Origin: an uncultured Flavobacteriales bacterium | Lineage (GTDB): Bacteria > Bacteroidota > Bacteroidia > Palsa-965 | Reading direction: 5' to 3' | Length of the DNA stretch: 46,710 nucleotides | Assembly: GCA_937974275.1 (NCBI GenBank) | Contig: CALJIF010000097.1 | Location: 1-46,710 of the forward strand | In this document: piece by piece, positions 1-8,045 of the stretch | How positions within the stretch are numbered: position 1 is the stretch's first letter | Layout of the letters: the number at the start of each line of letters is the position of its first letter | The notes under the pieces: generated by a model | The model's input: only the letters and a program-made list of their open reading frames with translations | The model's database searches: none | What the model was told of the DNA's origin: nothing | Position numbers and translations under genes: made by a program

Positions 1-40
1 TAATCAGAACCGGGGACTATTAAAAACCTGTCAACTTATT

Positions 41-358
41 TTAGGACGCTACAGTTTTTAACCACGCTATTGCTTTTACTCTGTCGGTAAACAGTTTTGT
101 TGGCATTACGGGTTTGTTAAAGTTGAGATAGAAGTTGCCCACTAATTTCGTGGCGCTGTTATGCACCAGCAATGCTTTACCTTTTGTGTTGCGCACGAAC
201 TCGGCACTTGCCGACAATTCGCGTGCTTTTTCACTGATGGCGTTAAAGTTAGAGGTGGTAACTAATAATACCGCATAGCGCCGTGCGCCAAACAAATGTT
301 CATTCACTTGTTTAATCTGATACAGCGCAGCTTCATCGATGAATGCACCTTCGTTCAT
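41..358 (-). CDS. STAS/SpoIIAA-like small protein (DUF7793-type), possibly N-terminally truncated
   Basis: A 105-residue protein. Its C-terminal pattern (GNFYLNFNKPVMPTKLFT followed by an A-x-x-WLK end) resembles a small Bacteroidota family related to STAS/SpoIIAA folds and usually near 130-145 residues. No catalytic residues are evident, and no function is assigned beyond a possible protein-interaction role. The chosen ATG at 358 is the first conventional start after an in-frame TAA at 386-388. Upstream of that TAA the same frame is open for 29 codons, back to an ATG at 475 that lies 1 nt after the TAG of the upstream gene. The full family length may therefore be split by a stop. Family membership is recalled from pattern, not searched. 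Confidence 0.6.
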   Translation of the reverse strand: MNEGAFIDEAALYQIKQVNEHLFGARRYAVLLVTTSNFNAISEKARELSASAEFVRNTKGKALLVHNSATKLVGNFYLNFNKPVMPTKLFTDRVKAIAWLKTVAS

Positions 359-476
359 GCGCGTTTCACTGATGTCTTCCGCAATTTACAAAACCACACA
401 TGTTGGCAGCACCACACACGGATATCCGTCCGGAGACTGTTCAACAATAATGTTGTTTGCTAATGCTGCTGTCATC

Positions 477-1115
477 CTATAGTTTAAACGACAAGCCGAA
501 GTTGATCATTGGGAACCACGAGCCATAACCACCTTCTACAAGCGCGCCAATGTTGGACGTGAAATAGTAGTTGGCGCCGCCGTGAATTGCCCAACCAAAA
601 CCACCTTTCAGAGGTTCCTGAACATAGTTGTATTCGCCGAACGGTGTTGCTTTAGTTGCGTTCATCCCAAATGGAATAGCCACGTAAGGATCCAGTTTCG
701 GATGACCCATGGGCACGTGGAAAGCAGGGCGCAAGGCCAATTGTGTGAATTTATGGTCGTATCCGAAAGAGTTGGTTGGCACCGTAACGTCCTGGATAGT
801 TACTTTTTCCTTGTACATCCCGTACCAAATACCAATTCCTAAGAAGTCGGTAACGCCGTATTCTGCACGGATATTAATTGGAAATCCCTTGTCGAATTCG
901 TTAGTTCCGTAAATGGAATAATCGGATTTAGAATAGTTCCCGTTTACTACAAAACCCGCGCCGGCAGAAGCCCCGATTTGTCCGGCTTTGAAAGCAACTT
1001 CTTTGCCTTTCTTTTTCTTTTTCTTCTTGCGACGCTTCTTCAGCGATTCTGCATCAGCGGAGCCAACGGCAACCACCAACGCCATAAGTATCATGATTAT
1101 TGAGCGAAAATTCAT
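477..1115 (-). CDS. Outer-membrane beta-barrel (porin-like) protein with a lysine-rich mature N-terminus
   Basis: A 212-residue exported protein. Residues 1-22 form a signal peptide (hydrophobic core IIMILMALVVAVG, cut near SADA). It is followed directly by a run of Lys/Arg (about residues 26-38) and then alternating hydrophobic strands rich in Gly and aromatic residues, ending INFGLSFKL, typical of an 8-10-strand beta-barrel. The last strand ends in Leu preceded by aromatic and basic residues. It probably sits in the outer membrane; substrate unknown. The gene runs leftward just before the small STAS-like gene, with 1 nt between its TAG and the next in-frame ATG, so the two are probably co-transcribed. 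The basic block is unusual for a mature barrel and could bind LPS or peptidoglycan (inference). Confidence 0.72.
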   Translation of the reverse strand: MNFRSIIMILMALVVAVGSADAESLKKRRKKKKKKKGKEVAFKAGQIGASAGAGFVVNGNYSKSDYSIYGTNEFDKGFPINIRAEYGVTDFLGIGIWYGMYKEKVTIQDVTVPTNSFGYDHKFTQLALRPAFHVPMGHPKLDPYVAIPFGMNATKATPFGEYNYVQEPLKGGFGWAIHGGANYYFTSNIGALVEGGYGSWFPMINFGLSFKL

Positions 1116-1136
1116 GTGTTGAGCAATTTAATGGTG

Positions 1137-1170
1137 AAAAAACACCCGCCAACTTTGCAGCAGGCGGGTG
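1137..1170 (-). terminator. Rho-independent terminator of the Omp28-like gene
   Basis: A perfect 8-bp stem (1143-1150 with 1163-1170) closes a 12-nt loop. On the minus strand it is followed by six T (1142-1137). It lies 19 nt beyond the stop of the leftward lipoprotein gene and before the beta-barrel gene start. Confidence 0.8.
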
Positions 1171-1188
1171 CGAATGATGTTCGAATGA

Positions 1189-1965
1189 TTAGTACATGTT
1201 GGAGTTCAACACGTCAGTTGGCTTGTTGTCGGTACCCATTTTGTAGATAACCGCCACAACCTGCAGATTTTCTTTGTTACGAACGTCGTTAGGAATCGCA
1301 ATCGTGAAAGTGTTGTCGATTTTGGTGCCCTTTGCAGGATTAGCAGCTACAGAAATACCAAAAGCTTTTCCGTCAGCACATGCACGAAGAATGTGGTCGA
1401 AAGGAACTTCTCCGGTTTGGCCGGATTGTGTTTCCATAATGCCGTTTTCTACCATGTACACGGCCAGGTTGTAATTACCGCTAACCTGATCAAAGAATAC
1501 AGTTTTTGTGGTAACAACCAAATTATTGCCTTCAACCTTGTGCGCGATACCAACACCAGCTTTTGCAGTTGGGTTAGCCGACAGAGCTTGAGTAATTTTT
1601 GGCTCCAAATAAGTTGGATACGTGTCCGGACCTGCGTTAACCGCAGATGATGGAGTTCCGCTGAATCCGAAAAAATCAATGATATCTTCCTGTCCTGCAG
1701 GCTCGATATTAATGATGTTGTCATTCGGGTGCATCAACACCGCAGTGATCTGGTTTTTATATTCTTCCAACAAGCCGTGAATGGCAGGATAGCCATAAAC
1801 ACCACAAGGATTACACCAGGTAGCTGAATACTCGAACATAACCGGCTTGTAACGGGTAGAAACCGAAATTACCTCGCCGTCAGTTCCGGCAGATTCTTCT
1901 TTCTTACAGGAGCTGAAACCCGCAGCAATAGCGAATGCCGGGATTAAAAGAAGTGCTTTTTTCAT
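1189..1965 (-). CDS. Omp28-like lipoprotein with thioredoxin fold
   Basis: A 258-residue lipoprotein. The signal peptide ends in a lipobox (GFSSC) with the lipidated Cys at residue 20, followed by a charged linker. A thioredoxin-like segment follows with a WCNPCG redox motif (Cys51 and Cys54) and a downstream FSGTPS segment at the cis-Pro position of the fold. The C-terminal half is a beta-rich domain as in Omp28-related proteins of Bacteroidota. It is likely anchored in the outer membrane or periplasm, acting as a thiol oxidoreductase or thiol-containing surface protein; the substrate is unknown. It appears monocistronic, with a clear terminator downstream. Confidence 0.82.
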   Translation of the reverse strand: MKKALLLIPAFAIAAGFSSCKKEESAGTDGEVISVSTRYKPVMFEYSATWCNPCGVYGYPAIHGLLEEYKNQITAVLMHPNDNIINIEPAGQEDIIDFFGFSGTPSSAVNAGPDTYPTYLEPKITQALSANPTAKAGVGIAHKVEGNNLVVTTKTVFFDQVSGNYNLAVYMVENGIMETQSGQTGEVPFDHILRACADGKAFGISVAANPAKGTKIDNTFTIAIPNDVRNKENLQVVAVIYKMGTDNKPTDVLNSNMY

Positions 1966-2073
1966 GTTTATTTTGTTTTTGTGTTGAGTCTTATTGGGAG
2001 AATATTACACCAATTTATGAAAAACTTTTCACATGATTCGATTTAGTCGAAAAAAATTTTATTCCGGGCCATT

Positions 2074-2106
2074 TTGGTGTTTCCTTTGCAGCCCCATTTA
2101 CGTTTG
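2074..2106 (+). promoter_or_regulatory. Bacteroidota-type promoter for the CapA-like gene
   Basis: TTG at 2074-2076, a 22-nt spacer and a perfect TACGTTTG -7 box at 2099-2106. The box ends 6 nt before the ATG at 2113, so the transcript is probably leaderless or nearly so. This argues against the longer frame starting with TTG at 2074. Confidence 0.6.
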
Positions 2107-2112
2107 ATGAGC

Positions 2113-3303
2113 ATGAAAGTTGCAAGTTGGCCTTTTTTGATTTTTGCAGGATCGCTGATTCCTGTGTTTGTGCTGGCAAGCTTTATTCAAAGCCCGAATA
2201 GCGTCGACAAGAAGAATGTCGCTATTCAGGACACATTGAACGATGATACAACGTCAGTCACCTTCAGCTTTATCGGCGATTTGATGTGCCACTCTCCGCA
2301 ACTTAATAATGCCCGCCGGCCGAACGGAACGTATGATTTTACACCGTCTTTTGCGGAAATAGCGCCATATCTCTCTTGGGCCGATTTTACCATTGGGAAT
2401 TTAGAAACCACCTGCGCCGGAACGAAGCGAGTTTATGGCGGTTATCCTGCATTCAACACGCCGGATGAATTTGTAACGGCAATAAAAAATGCGGGAGTTG
2501 ATTTTTTGGTCACGTCCAACAATCATTCGATGGACACCGGGGAAGAAGGGCTTTTGCGCACGATAGACGTAATTAAAAAAAACAATTTGGGTTATACGGG
2601 AACACATGTTTCCCGGCACGATCGCGATTCGATTCGGGTGTTGCGTAAAAATGGAATTGCAACTGCGGTATTGAATTACACGTATGGAACCAATGGCGCG
2701 TATCCTTTAGATACACATCGTTACATGTTAAACGTTGCCGATAGCGCATTGGTAACAAACGACATCAAACGTGCGCGTGAACAAGGGTGTGACCTAGTTA
2801 TCGTGTTTTATCATTGGGGTGAAGAGAACAAAGCAGAGCCAACAAGCTACCAAAGAACAATGGCAAAATGGGCCAGAGAAGGCGGCGCGGATCTAATCAT
2901 TGGAGCGCATCCGCACGTGATTGGGCCGGTCAATTATTTTCAACCTTCGCCGGACAGCAAAATAAATGGAGGGCTTGTCGCGTGGTCGTTGGGAAATTTT
3001 ATTTCCAATCAATATTGGCGCTACACGGATGCCGGAGTTATTCTGAACGTACGCATCACAAAGCTTCCAAATGGCAAATTAACACTTAATCAGCCCAACT
3101 ATGTTCCAACGTGGGTATATCGCGCATACGACCCAACAATGAAACAACATGTGGTTGTTCCGGCAAAATGGTGTTCCGATACTACAGCTCGTGTGTATAG
3201 TGCTGCCGGCTCCAAAGTAAAAATGTGTGAAGCAGCAGCTGACACAAGAGCGATTATGACGAAAAGTATTTTTATTCCGGAAGATACTACGACTCGAAAA
3301 TAG
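2113..3303 (+). CDS. CapA family (PGA_cap) metallophosphatase-like protein
   Basis: About 396 residues from the ATG at 2113; the ATG at 2107 is an alternative. This start leaves a signal/anchor sequence (MKVASWPFLIFAGSLI). The body shows the CapA/PGA_cap series in order: FIGDLMCH near the N-terminus, IGNLETTCAG, the TSNNHSMD metal-site motif, VIVFYHWGEEN, IIGAHPHVIG and WSLGNFISN. The family is related to calcineurin-like metallophosphoesterases and is linked to poly-gamma-glutamate or other exopolymer handling. No capB or capC is present here, so the substrate is unknown. The product is probably periplasmic. The gene converges on mltD with 9 nt between stops. Confidence 0.85.
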   Translation: MKVASWPFLIFAGSLIPVFVLASFIQSPNSVDKKNVAIQDTLNDDTTSVTFSFIGDLMCHSPQLNNARRPNGTYDFTPSFAEIAPYLSWADFTIGNLETTCAGTKRVYGGYPAFNTPDEFVTAIKNAGVDFLVTSNNHSMDTGEEGLLRTIDVIKKNNLGYTGTHVSRHDRDSIRVLRKNGIATAVLNYTYGTNGAYPLDTHRYMLNVADSALVTNDIKRAREQGCDLVIVFYHWGEENKAEPTSYQRTMAKWAREGGADLIIGAHPHVIGPVNYFQPSPDSKINGGLVAWSLGNFISNQYWRYTDAGVILNVRITKLPNGKLTLNQPNYVPTWVYRAYDPTMKQHVVVPAKWCSDTTARVYSAAGSKVKMCEAAADTRAIMTKSIFIPEDTTTRK

Positions 3304-3312
3304 TAAGCGCGG

Positions 3313-4788
3313 TTACAATTGCTTCACTTTGATTTTCTGTCCCGTCTTTAAAACGATTTTATCACCAAAGCCGTTTAGTTTTTTGAGCTCATCAACCGTT
3401 GTTCCGTTGGCTTGTGCGATTTTCCAAAGATTGTCGCCGGTTTTGACGGTATAATACTTATACTGGCCAGTTGTGCTCACCGGAGTTTTGTTCTGATTCG
3501 GATCAGATGGTGTCGGTTGTTTTACAACAGGACTTTGTTGTGGGGCAGGTGCGGGCGCATGAACGGGAGTGTAGATTGTCAGCTTTTGGCCCACTTTCAA
3601 ATAATTACTCTTCAGATTATTCCAGGAACGCACGTCCGTAACCGAGCATTTGTAGCGCTTCGCAATGGAGTTAATCGTTTCCCCTTTTTTGACCGTATGA
3701 ATGGATTTCTTTTGCTGAACGATGATTGCAGTCGCCGTGTCTTTCTTGACGTGATCGTAAATGGAGTTTTCATTTTGCACGAAATTGCCCGCATGTGCAA
3801 TGGGTAATACCAATTTGTAAGGCTCGTTAAATGAAACCGGTATTACACCCAGTTTGTACATCGGATTTAGAAATTGCACTTCGTCGTAAGCAATTCCTAA
3901 AACGGATTGTAACTGCATGAAGGTTACTTGTTGCTTTACGGTAACGGTGTCCACATCATAAAATACTTTTCGCGGAGCCACTGCATACAGGTTGTGTTCA
4001 ACGTGAAACGTCATCACGTAGTTGGCAGCAATAAATGCCGGAACATATGCTTGCGTTTCTTTCGGCAAAAACGGACGAATTTCCCAATACGTTTTTTTGC
4101 CGCCACCGGCACGGCGTATGGCTTTATTGATCGTTCCGGGTCCTGCGTTATAAGCGGCTAAAACAATTTGCCAATCGCCAAACATGCCATATAAAAATTG
4201 TAAATACTCACATGCAGCAATTGTTGATTGATACGGATCGCAACGTTCATCTACATAAGACGTTACTTCGAGTCCGTACATTTTGCCCGTTGTGTACATG
4301 AATTGCCACAAACCGCGCGCTCCTGCACGGGAAGTTGCAGTTGGATTCAATGCGGATTCAATCACCGCCAAATGTTTTAATTCAAGCGGCAGATTGTATT
4401 TGTCCAATTGTTCTTCGAAAATGGGATAATACAATTGTGAAAGTCCCAACATGCGCTCTACAGAACCGCGACGTTTCATCGTGTACATGTTAATGTAGGC
4501 TTGCACCTCATTGTTGTACACTAAATCAAAGGGCGACTGGGAATTTAATTTCGCGAGACGACCTTCAATTACGAGCGGATCGTACACGGGAACAGAGTCG
4601 GGAGCAAAATTGTATTTGTTCGTGCGCTGGGTAGTTTGTTTGGGAATTCGATTGACGTACGAATTGCGCATTAATGAATCCAGCATGGCAGCAACAGGAT
4701 CATCCACGAATGAAGTGCTATCCTGAGCACCCAGAGGCGACCCAAGCAGTACGATTAACAATCCGATGACGATTCGCTTTAGCTGCAT
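3313..4788 (-). CDS. mltD: Membrane-bound lytic murein transglycosylase D with two LysM domains
   Basis: A 491-residue exported enzyme that cleaves the glycan strand of peptidoglycan to 1,6-anhydro products. After a signal peptide (to GAQ, residue 22) and a spacer, the SLT domain covers roughly residues 120-250. It has the catalytic Glu144 in VIESALNP, then GARGLWQFM and AAYNAGPGT. Two LysM peptidoglycan-binding repeats follow, near residues 360-405 (HTVKKGETI) and in the last 48 residues (YTVKTGDNLWKIA), joined by a Pro/Gln/Thr linker. The start is ATG 4788; a GTG one codon upstream is less likely. Its own promoter lies about 60 nt upstream, so it need not depend on gatA transcription. Confidence 0.93.
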   Translation of the reverse strand: MQLKRIVIGLLIVLLGSPLGAQDSTSFVDDPVAAMLDSLMRNSYVNRIPKQTTQRTNKYNFAPDSVPVYDPLVIEGRLAKLNSQSPFDLVYNNEVQAYINMYTMKRRGSVERMLGLSQLYYPIFEEQLDKYNLPLELKHLAVIESALNPTATSRAGARGLWQFMYTTGKMYGLEVTSYVDERCDPYQSTIAACEYLQFLYGMFGDWQIVLAAYNAGPGTINKAIRRAGGGKKTYWEIRPFLPKETQAYVPAFIAANYVMTFHVEHNLYAVAPRKVFYDVDTVTVKQQVTFMQLQSVLGIAYDEVQFLNPMYKLGVIPVSFNEPYKLVLPIAHAGNFVQNENSIYDHVKKDTATAIIVQQKKSIHTVKKGETINSIAKRYKCSVTDVRSWNNLKSNYLKVGQKLTIYTPVHAPAPAPQQSPVVKQPTPSDPNQNKTPVSTTGQYKYYTVKTGDNLWKIAQANGTTVDELKKLNGFGDKIVLKTGQKIKVKQL

Positions 4789-4847
4789 CACGTATTCCCG
4801 CTAATGAATGAACGCACCACTTTAGAAAAAAGTGCGAACGCGTTTTA

Positions 4848-4877
4848 CAAAGATCGAATCCTGAGCGAGAATAGCAA
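4848..4877 (-). promoter_or_regulatory. Candidate promoter for mltD
   Basis: Minus strand: TTG (4877-4875), a 19-nt spacer and GATCTTTG (4855-4848; 7 of 8 matches to TAnnTTTG). It lies in the 110-nt gap between gatA and mltD. Confidence 0.45.
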
Positions 4878-4898
4878 GAAAATGGGACGCGAAGTGCC

Positions 4899-6332
4899 TT
4901 ACAGTTTTTCACAAATGTCCTGCACATGCGCAGACATCGCTAACAGTGCGGGTTCTGTGAAGTTGGCGCTCATCAGTTGAACACCGAAAGGCATGCCGTT
5001 ACTTGCTTTTCCTGCAGGAACAGAAATTGCCGGAACGCCGGTTAAGTTAGCCTGAACAGTGAAGATGTCTTCGAGATACATCTTGATCGGATCTGCAGAG
5101 TTGGCGCCGAATTCAAATGCTGTTCCGGGCGTTGTCGGCAGTAAAATAAAATCGTACGAGGATAAAATCTCTTCCGTTTTATTACGCAACAAACGACGAA
5201 CCTTTTGCCCTTTGGAATAATACGCATCGTAATACCCTGCGCTGAGTACAAATGTTCCCAGCATTATACGACGCTTCACTTCCGCACCAAATCCTTCGCT
5301 GCGCGATTTCTTGTATGTTGATTCCAGATCTGTTGCATTGGCGCTTCTGTAACCGTAACGAATACCATCAAAACGCGCTAAGTTGGAAGAAGCTTCCGCA
5401 GTAGTTAACACGTAGTAAGTTGGAACTAAATAATCGAGGTAAGGAAATTCAACCGGTTCAACAACGTGACCTTCTGCACGCAAGCGCTCCATCAGTTGCA
5501 ACAATCGGTTTTTAATTTCCGGATCGAGCCCGTCTTTTTCCAAACAATCGCGCAAATATGCAAATCGCTTTTTCTGTGGCGCTTGCAGTTGCTGTGAATA
5601 GGCCGGAACGGGTTGCGTGGCCAATGTTCCGTCGAATTCATCCACACCGCTGATCACTTCCAAGATTGCTGCAGCATCTGCAACATTATGCGTAAGCGGC
5701 CCAACCTGATCAAAAGAAGAAGCATAAGCAATAATTCCCCAACGCGATACGCGGCCGTATGTTGGTTTTAATCCCACAACACCGCAAAATGAAGCCGGCT
5801 GACGAATAGATCCACCGGTATCGGTACCTAGCGCAGCAAGACACAAGTTAGCCGCAACCGCAACGGCAGAGCCGCCGGAAGAACCTCCGGGAACACGTTT
5901 GTGGTCCAATGAATTCAGCACATTTCCGTATGCGGAATTTTCATTGGAAGAACCCATTGCAAATTCATCGCAATTGGTACGCCCGATGATGATGGCATCT
6001 TCCTGCAACAAACGCTCTACAACCGTTGAACTGTATGGAGAAACGAAATTTTCTAAGATGCGTGATGATGCAGAAACTTTATGACCGCGATAGCAGATGT
6101 TGTCTTTCAACGCGATCACCATGCCGGCAAGTTTTCCTGCTGTTCCGGATTTAATTTTAGCATCTACTTCTTCCGCTTTTGCTAAAGCAGAATCCGTAAA
6201 AACTTCGAGAAAAACGTTAAGATTCTTGTTGTTTTCGATACGCTCTACATACGAGCGCGTTAAATCGACGGCAGTAATTGCTCCTGCACGAAGATCATTT
6301 TGAACGTCAGCTAAAGAACTATATTCCTTCAC
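4899..6332 (-). CDS. gatA: Aspartyl/glutamyl-tRNA amidotransferase subunit A
   Basis: An amidase-signature enzyme of about 477 residues. With GatB and GatC it converts Glu-tRNA(Gln) (and Asp-tRNA(Asn)) to the amide form by releasing ammonia from glutamine. The Ser-cisSer-Lys triad is visible: Lys in ALKDNICYRG, the serine pair in PGGSSGGSAVAVA, and nucleophile Ser in GTDTGGSIRQPASF. There is no ATG at the N-terminus. The frame opens with TTG at 6347, but the GTG at 6332 gives MKEYSSLADVQ, matching the usual family start, and was chosen. It follows tatA by 28 nt and is probably co-transcribed with it. GatB and GatC are not in the window. Confidence 0.93.
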   Translation of the reverse strand: MKEYSSLADVQNDLRAGAITAVDLTRSYVERIENNKNLNVFLEVFTDSALAKAEEVDAKIKSGTAGKLAGMVIALKDNICYRGHKVSASSRILENFVSPYSSTVVERLLQEDAIIIGRTNCDEFAMGSSNENSAYGNVLNSLDHKRVPGGSSGGSAVAVAANLCLAALGTDTGGSIRQPASFCGVVGLKPTYGRVSRWGIIAYASSFDQVGPLTHNVADAAAILEVISGVDEFDGTLATQPVPAYSQQLQAPQKKRFAYLRDCLEKDGLDPEIKNRLLQLMERLRAEGHVVEPVEFPYLDYLVPTYYVLTTAEASSNLARFDGIRYGYRSANATDLESTYKKSRSEGFGAEVKRRIMLGTFVLSAGYYDAYYSKGQKVRRLLRNKTEEILSSYDFILLPTTPGTAFEFGANSADPIKMYLEDIFTVQANLTGVPAISVPAGKASNGMPFGVQLMSANFTEPALLAMSAHVQDICEKL

Positions 6333-6360
6333 CACAATTGCCTGCAATTAGGTAAAGTAA

Positions 6361-6552
6361 TTAGTCTTTTTTCTCGGGAGTATTGTTTTCAATACCCTTT
6401 GACGCGTCTTTAAATTCTTTGATGCCTTTGCCCAATCCGCGCATGAACTCAGGAATTTTGCGTCCGCCGAATAACAGCAACACAATAACCAAAATGATAA
6501 TCATTTCAGGTCCACCGAGTCCAAAAGGTCCAAGAATGATGAATGGAGTCAT
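6361..6552 (-). CDS. tatA: Sec-independent protein translocase TatA
   Basis: A 63-residue protein with one N-terminal membrane helix (MIIILVIVLLLF), the conserved FGGRKIPE hinge, an amphipathic helix (FMRGLGKGIKEFKDA) and a charged tail. This is the standard TatA/E architecture. TatA oligomers form the conduit that moves folded, twin-arginine-tagged proteins across the inner membrane with TatC. No tatC is seen in this window. It lies downstream of a superoxide dismutase whose N-terminus resembles a Tat signal, with its own promoter between them. Confidence 0.93.
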   Translation of the reverse strand: MTPFIILGPFGLGGPEMIIILVIVLLLFGGRKIPEFMRGLGKGIKEFKDASKGIENNTPEKKD

Positions 6553-6576
6553 CTGATGTAATAATTAGTTGGACGA

Positions 6577-6584
6577 CAAAGATA
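6577..6584 (-). promoter_or_regulatory. -7 box for tatA-gatA
   Basis: A perfect TATCTTTG on the minus strand, 24 nt before the tatA ATG. No convincing -33 TTG was found at the expected distance. Confidence 0.45.
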
Positions 6585-6607
6585 GTAAAATCCCTAGTTT
6601 TTGGTGG

Positions 6608-7348
6608 TTATTTAGCACCGGCTTTCTCGAAAAGCGCTTCTACTTGTGCCCAATTCACCACATTCCACCACGCGCTGATATAATCAGGACGCTTGTTTTG
6701 ATATTTTAAGTAGTACGCGTGCTCCCATACATCCAGCGCCAGAATTGGGGTTCCCTTCACTTCGGCAATGTCCATCAAAGGATTATCCTGATTGGCGGTA
6801 GAGCAAATGGCCAATTCTCCGTTTTGTACAATGAGCCACGCCCAACCCGAGCCGAAACGCGTTTTTGCTGCGGTTTCAAATTCGGTTTTCATTTTTTCGA
6901 AGCTGCCGAATTTGGCGTCAATACGCTCTTTCAATTTTCCCGAAGGCGACTTCGTTCCCGTGCTGTATGCCGGCATCATGATACTCCAAAACAACGAGTG
7001 GTTGTAATGCCCACCGGCATTGTTGCGTATAGCATCACCATACTTGCCTGCGTTTTTCACCAAATCATCCAGTGTATAAATTGTGCCAGTTGGAGCATTG
7101 CGCTTATCCAGGGCGGCGTGTAAATTATTGATATAAGCCTGATGATGTTTGGTGTGATGAATTTCCATCGTCTGTCGATCGATGTACGGCTCCAAAGCAT
7201 CATACGCGTAAGGAAGTGCCGGCAACTTGAACGGGGTTTTATCGCTCAGATCAACGGAGCCTGTTGCAAATGCGTCGCGACCCAACAAGGTAACAGCGGC
7301 AGCGCCCATCGCACTTTTCACCAAAAAATCTTTTCTTGAAATACCCAT
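6608..7348 (-). CDS. Superoxide dismutase, Mn-type of the Fe/Mn family, with Tat-like signal peptide
   Basis: A 246-residue enzyme that dismutates superoxide to O2 and H2O2. Metal ligands are His64 (MEIHHTKHHQAY), His in NHSLFW, and Asp and His in LDVWEHAYYLKY. The NNAGGHYNHS segment and the Gln in TANQDNPLMD are the Gly/Gln pair usual in Mn enzymes; Fe enzymes carry Gln/Ala there. About 38 extra N-terminal residues carry SRKDFLVK followed by a hydrophobic stretch and AFATG. This looks like a twin-arginine signal with Arg-Lys in place of Arg-Arg, so the protein is probably exported. The gene starts 2 nt after the stop of the biotin-carrier gene and precedes tatA. Confidence 0.92.
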   Translation of the reverse strand: MGISRKDFLVKSAMGAAAVTLLGRDAFATGSVDLSDKTPFKLPALPYAYDALEPYIDRQTMEIHHTKHHQAYINNLHAALDKRNAPTGTIYTLDDLVKNAGKYGDAIRNNAGGHYNHSLFWSIMMPAYSTGTKSPSGKLKERIDAKFGSFEKMKTEFETAAKTRFGSGWAWLIVQNGELAICSTANQDNPLMDIAEVKGTPILALDVWEHAYYLKYQNKRPDYISAWWNVVNWAQVEALFEKAGAK

Positions 7349-7350
7349 CT

Positions 7351-7872
7351 TTAGTTGAATGCGATTAACACTTGATTTTTTTCTACCGCACTTCCTTTCA
7401 CGGCTGCTACTTTTTTCACGACACCATCTCCAGGCGACTTTAAAATGTTTTCCATTTTCATGGCCTCCAAAACGATTAATGCGTCTCCTTTTTTCACGGC
7501 CTGACCTTCGCCCACCAAAATATTCAATACCATTCCCGGCATTGGCGCTTTTAATTCGTTCACTTTCGATGCACCTACTTTATCCATACCCAGGGACTTC
7601 AGCAAGGCATCGTACTGATCGCCGATTTGTGCGGTATAATTTCTTCCGTTCACCATCATGGTGATGGTTTTTGCCACGCGATCATGAGCAACAATTTCTA
7701 CATCATAAGACTGATGATCTCGTATTACGTGAAAACGATTGCCGTCTTGTCCGGCAATATCCAATTGAAACTCCTTCCCGTCCATTATGCCGGACGATGT
7801 GTTGTTGCTTTCCATTTCCAATTGGTGCGTGGTGGCGTTATTTACGGTAATCGTATAAAGTTGCTTTTCCAT
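7351..7872 (-). CDS. Biotin carboxyl carrier domain protein (acyl-CoA carboxylase subunit)
   Basis: A 173-residue protein. The C-terminal biotinyl domain (last about 75 residues) contains EAMKMEN, whose Lys carries biotin, preceded by ELKAPMPGMVLNILV and followed by a GSAVEKNQVLIAF end. The N-terminal part is a beta-rich linker (NGRNYTAQIGDQYDALL) found in the carrier subunits of acetyl-, propionyl- or methylcrotonyl-CoA carboxylases and in oxaloacetate decarboxylase gamma-type carriers. No carboxylase or carboxyltransferase gene is adjacent, so the holoenzyme is not identified. A perfect -7 box ends 4 nt before the ATG. It is probably co-transcribed with the superoxide dismutase downstream (2-nt gap). 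Confidence 0.85.
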   Translation of the reverse strand: MEKQLYTITVNNATTHQLEMESNNTSSGIMDGKEFQLDIAGQDGNRFHVIRDHQSYDVEIVAHDRVAKTITMMVNGRNYTAQIGDQYDALLKSLGMDKVGASKVNELKAPMPGMVLNILVGEGQAVKKGDALIVLEAMKMENILKSPGDGVVKKVAAVKGSAVEKNQVLIAFN

Positions 7873-7876
7873 AGTC

Positions 7877-7884
7877 CAAAGTTA
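7877..7884 (-). promoter_or_regulatory. -7 box abutting the biotin-carrier gene start
   Basis: A perfect TAACTTTG on the minus strand, 4 nt before the ATG at 7872, consistent with a leaderless transcript. No clear -33 TTG was seen. Confidence 0.5.
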
Positions 7885-8045
7885 TTGCCTTTCGGTAACT
7901 ATTGTTAAGTGCCGGGTTTAATATTTTATGGTCGGCTGTTTGACGACATGCGAAAATAAACGATCGCAACGGCGCAATACAGTACGAAAAGGTGAACTAT
8001 GCTTGTTACTTCAGCAAGACACCGCAGAACAACAACGACACTGTG

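Noticed and set aside
1..40. Partial gene at the left edge
   Set aside because: Only 40 nt before the stop of the first leftward gene; nothing can be recognised.
2074..2112. TTG start and 13-residue extension of the CapA-like protein
   Set aside because: It overlaps the predicted promoter and would precede the signal peptide.
6719..7123. 134-residue frame antisense to the superoxide dismutase
   Set aside because: Shadow of a well-conserved gene; no recognisable motif.
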